Assembly (NCBI GenBank): GCA_958422185.1
Contig: CATZNW010000015.1
Location: forward strand, 1 to 61,858
DNA: 61,858 nt
DNA from: an uncultured Clostridium sp.
GTDB taxonomy: Bacteria > Bacillota > Clostridia > Oscillospirales > Acutalibacteraceae
Direction of reading: 5' to 3'
Shown here one piece after another: positions 60,458 through 61,858 of this stretch. The notes beneath the pieces are model-generated. The model did no database searches. It saw only the letters and a program-made list of their open reading frames with translations, and had not been told where the DNA came from. Position 1 is the stretch's first letter. The number at the start of each line of letters is the position of its first letter. The position numbers and the translations under genes were made by a program.

Positions 60458-61636
60458 ATGTCTAGATCATTATTTACAAGTGAGTCTGTTACCAAGGGCC
60501 ATCCGGATAAGATATGTGACCGAATATCCGACGCCATCCTTGACGCTATGCTCGCCCAGGATCCTCAAAGCCGTGTAGCGTGCGAAACGTTCTGCACGAC
60601 CGGACAGGTACATGTCATGGGTGAGATCACTTCCAAGGCACAGGTGGATATCCCGTCCATCATAAGAAAAACGGTCTGCGGCATTGGCTATGACAGCGGA
60701 GAAAAAGGTTTTGACGGCAGCACCTGCGGTGTTTGCGTTTCGCTTGACAAACAGAGCCCCGATATCGCCCTTGGCGTTGACAGATCTTTTGAATTGAAAA
60801 ATGACGAGGAAGATAAGTATAATCTGAACGGCGCGGGCGATCAGGGTATGATGTTCGGCTATGCCTGCAACGAAACGAAGGAACTTATGCCTATGCCCAT
60901 AAGTCTTGCCCATAAACTTGCCGTTAAGCTTACCGAAGTACGTGAAAGCGGCGAGATTCCTTATCTTTATCCGGACGGTAAAACACAGGTCACCGTTGCG
61001 TATGACAACGGCAGACCCGTTAAGGTGACAACCGTTGTCGTTTCAAGCCAGCACAGCGCGGATATAGATCTTGAGACTTTAAGAAAAGATATTATTGAAA
61101 AAGTTATCAAAACCACTGTTCCTGCTGAGCTTATGGATGATGATACCGTCTTTTTTGTAAACCCCACGGGCAGATTTGTTGTCGGCGGCCCTCAGGGAGA
61201 CAGCGGCCTTACCGGCCGAAAGATAATCGTTGATACATACGGCGGTTATGCCCGCCACGGCGGCGGCGCATTCAGCGGAAAAGATCCAACAAAGGTAGAC
61301 CGCAGCGCGGCTTACGCGGCAAGATGGGTTGCCAAAAATATCGTTGCGGCAGGTCTTGCGGATAAGTGTGAGATCCAGCTTGCTTACGCAATCGGTGTTG
61401 CCAAGCCCGTTTCCGTTATGGTGGATACCTTCGGTACGGGCAAAAAGCGTGACGATGAGATCGCCGATATAGTTAATAAAGTCTTTGATCTGCGTCCGTC
61501 CGCTATAATAGACAGACTCGATCTCAGAAAACCCATTTACGAGCCGCTTTCGGCATACGGCCATATGGGCAGGGAAGACCTTGGTGTTTCCTGGGAAAAG
61601 ACCGATATGGTGAACGAAATTAAAAAATATATGTAA
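60458..61636 (+). CDS. metK: S-adenosylmethionine synthetase
   Basis: 392 aa from the ATG at 60458 with GGAGG at 7 bp; an in-frame TTG at 60431 lies in the riboswitch region. Signatures: SLFTSESVTKGHPDKICD at the start, GAGDQGMMFGYA (ATP-binding loop) and GGGAFSGKDPTKVDRS (phosphate-binding loop). It makes SAM from methionine and ATP, so the SAM riboswitch gives direct feedback. Confidence 0.98.
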   Translation: MSRSLFTSESVTKGHPDKICDRISDAILDAMLAQDPQSRVACETFCTTGQVHVMGEITSKAQVDIPSIIRKTVCGIGYDSGEKGFDGSTCGVCVSLDKQSPDIALGVDRSFELKNDEEDKYNLNGAGDQGMMFGYACNETKELMPMPISLAHKLAVKLTEVRESGEIPYLYPDGKTQVTVAYDNGRPVKVTTVVVSSQHSADIDLETLRKDIIEKVIKTTVPAELMDDDTVFFVNPTGRFVVGGPQGDSGLTGRKIIVDTYGGYARHGGGAFSGKDPTKVDRSAAYAARWVAKNIVAAGLADKCEIQLAYAIGVAKPVSVMVDTFGTGKKRDDEIADIVNKVFDLRPSAIIDRLDLRKPIYEPLSAYGHMGREDLGVSWEKTDMVNEIKKYM

Positions 61637-61648
61637 TTATAGTTTGAA

Positions 61649-61683
61649 TGCCCTGCGGCTACGCAAAGCCGCAGGGCATTTTT
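61649..61683. terminator. Terminator of metK
   Basis: 12-bp perfect stem TGCCCTGCGGCT / AGCCGCAGGGCA with loop ACGCAA, followed by TTTTT. It may also serve the convergent partial gene. Confidence 0.9.
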
Positions 61684-61697
61684 CTGTATTGTCATAT

Positions 61698-61858
61698 TCA
61701 GCATTCATATTTTTCAAGAAAAGTGTGCTCAATTCCGTGTGTTTTGTAGCCCGGCATTGTGTCTAAACATACTGCGTGGATACTTTTGAATATGCTGTTC
61801 TCAATATTCGGGTTTGTTTTTTTCAGCTCTTTTACAAGGTCTTTGATCTCCTGCCTTT
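61698..61858 (-). CDS. Partial gene at right edge, C-terminal end of an unknown protein
   Basis: A minus-strand open frame runs in from the window edge to a stop at 61698 (53 codons seen). The visible end reads EIKDLVKELKKTNPNIENS and later YKTHGIEHTFLEKYEC. Codon use looks coding and it is convergent with metK across a terminator. I do not recognise the family. Confidence 0.55.
   Translation of the reverse strand, partial: RQEIKDLVKELKKTNPNIENSIFKSIHAVCLDTMPGYKTHGIEHTFLEKYEC

Overview
The window looks like a chromosomal stretch of a Gram-positive Firmicute of the class Clostridia, most like a gut Oscillospiraceae/Ruminococcaceae-type anaerobe. The evidence is: strong GGAGG-type ribosome binding sites, TTGACA/TATAAT promoters, SAM-I and yybP-ykoY riboswitches, a CIRCE operator, an LtaS/OpgB-like sulfatase, an ECF vitamin-transporter subunit, ArgJ-type arginine synthesis, a BspA-like LRR protease, an EFR1 ferredoxin and many glycan-active enzymes. 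I see no rRNA, insertion sequence, prophage or CRISPR array. The taxon is inferred from style and not proven.

Layout. 1-7.5 kb (mostly minus): a GH38 alpha-mannosidase cut by the left edge, a small protein, a YaiI/YqxD protein, a membrane sulfatase, a sialidase-fold lipoprotein and a membrane protein. 7.6-13.5 kb: a small ORF, initiator tRNA-Met, a split ThrE exporter, a histidine phosphatase, a GPH-family sugar symporter with a zinc-ribbon protein, a manganese riboswitch with mntP, and an ECF S component behind a structured leader of unknown class. 13.7-23.6 kb: an EF-G-like GTPase, a DUF308 protein, a phosphohexomutase with a NifU-like protein and a second GH38 mannosidase, and the CCA-adding enzyme. 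23.7-26.1 kb: a conspicuously AT-rich patch with two unrecognised genes and about 0.5 kb of non-coding DNA. 26.1-32.4 kb: htpG under CIRCE, a cytidylate-kinase-like protein, and a secreted subtilase-LRR protein followed by a 41-residue peptide gene. 32.4-42.8 kb: one long arginine operon on the minus strand, argC-argJ-argB-argD-argF-carA-carB, in which carB is fused in frame to a complete diaminopimelate epimerase (dapF). 43-49.3 kb: an HTH protein, histidinol-phosphatase, tRNA-Asp and tRNA-Thr, gdhA, an M28 peptidase, and tRNA-Ser followed by a 159-bp tandem repeat built from the tRNA 3' end. 49.3-53.7 kb: a Rieske/FAD oxidoreductase, a frameshifted nucleotidyltransferase, an EFR1 ferredoxin and a GH2 glycosidase. 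53.8-58.5 kb: an L-arabinose operon (FGGY kinase, araA, araD) with an L,D-transpeptidase behind it. 58.5-61.9 kb: an epimerase with a zinc-ribbon tail, SAM-I riboswitch plus metK, and a partial gene at the right edge.

How the genes work together. The glycoside hydrolases, GPH symporter, phosphohexomutase and arabinose operon fit growth on plant or host glycans. The arg-car operon makes arginine and carbamoyl phosphate from glutamate, and gdhA supplies glutamate. The most unusual items are the CarB-DapF fusion, the subtilase-LRR/41-residue peptide pair, the tRNA-Ser tail repeat, a second perfect partner for the P1 strand of the SAM riboswitch, and the structured leader of the ECF gene.
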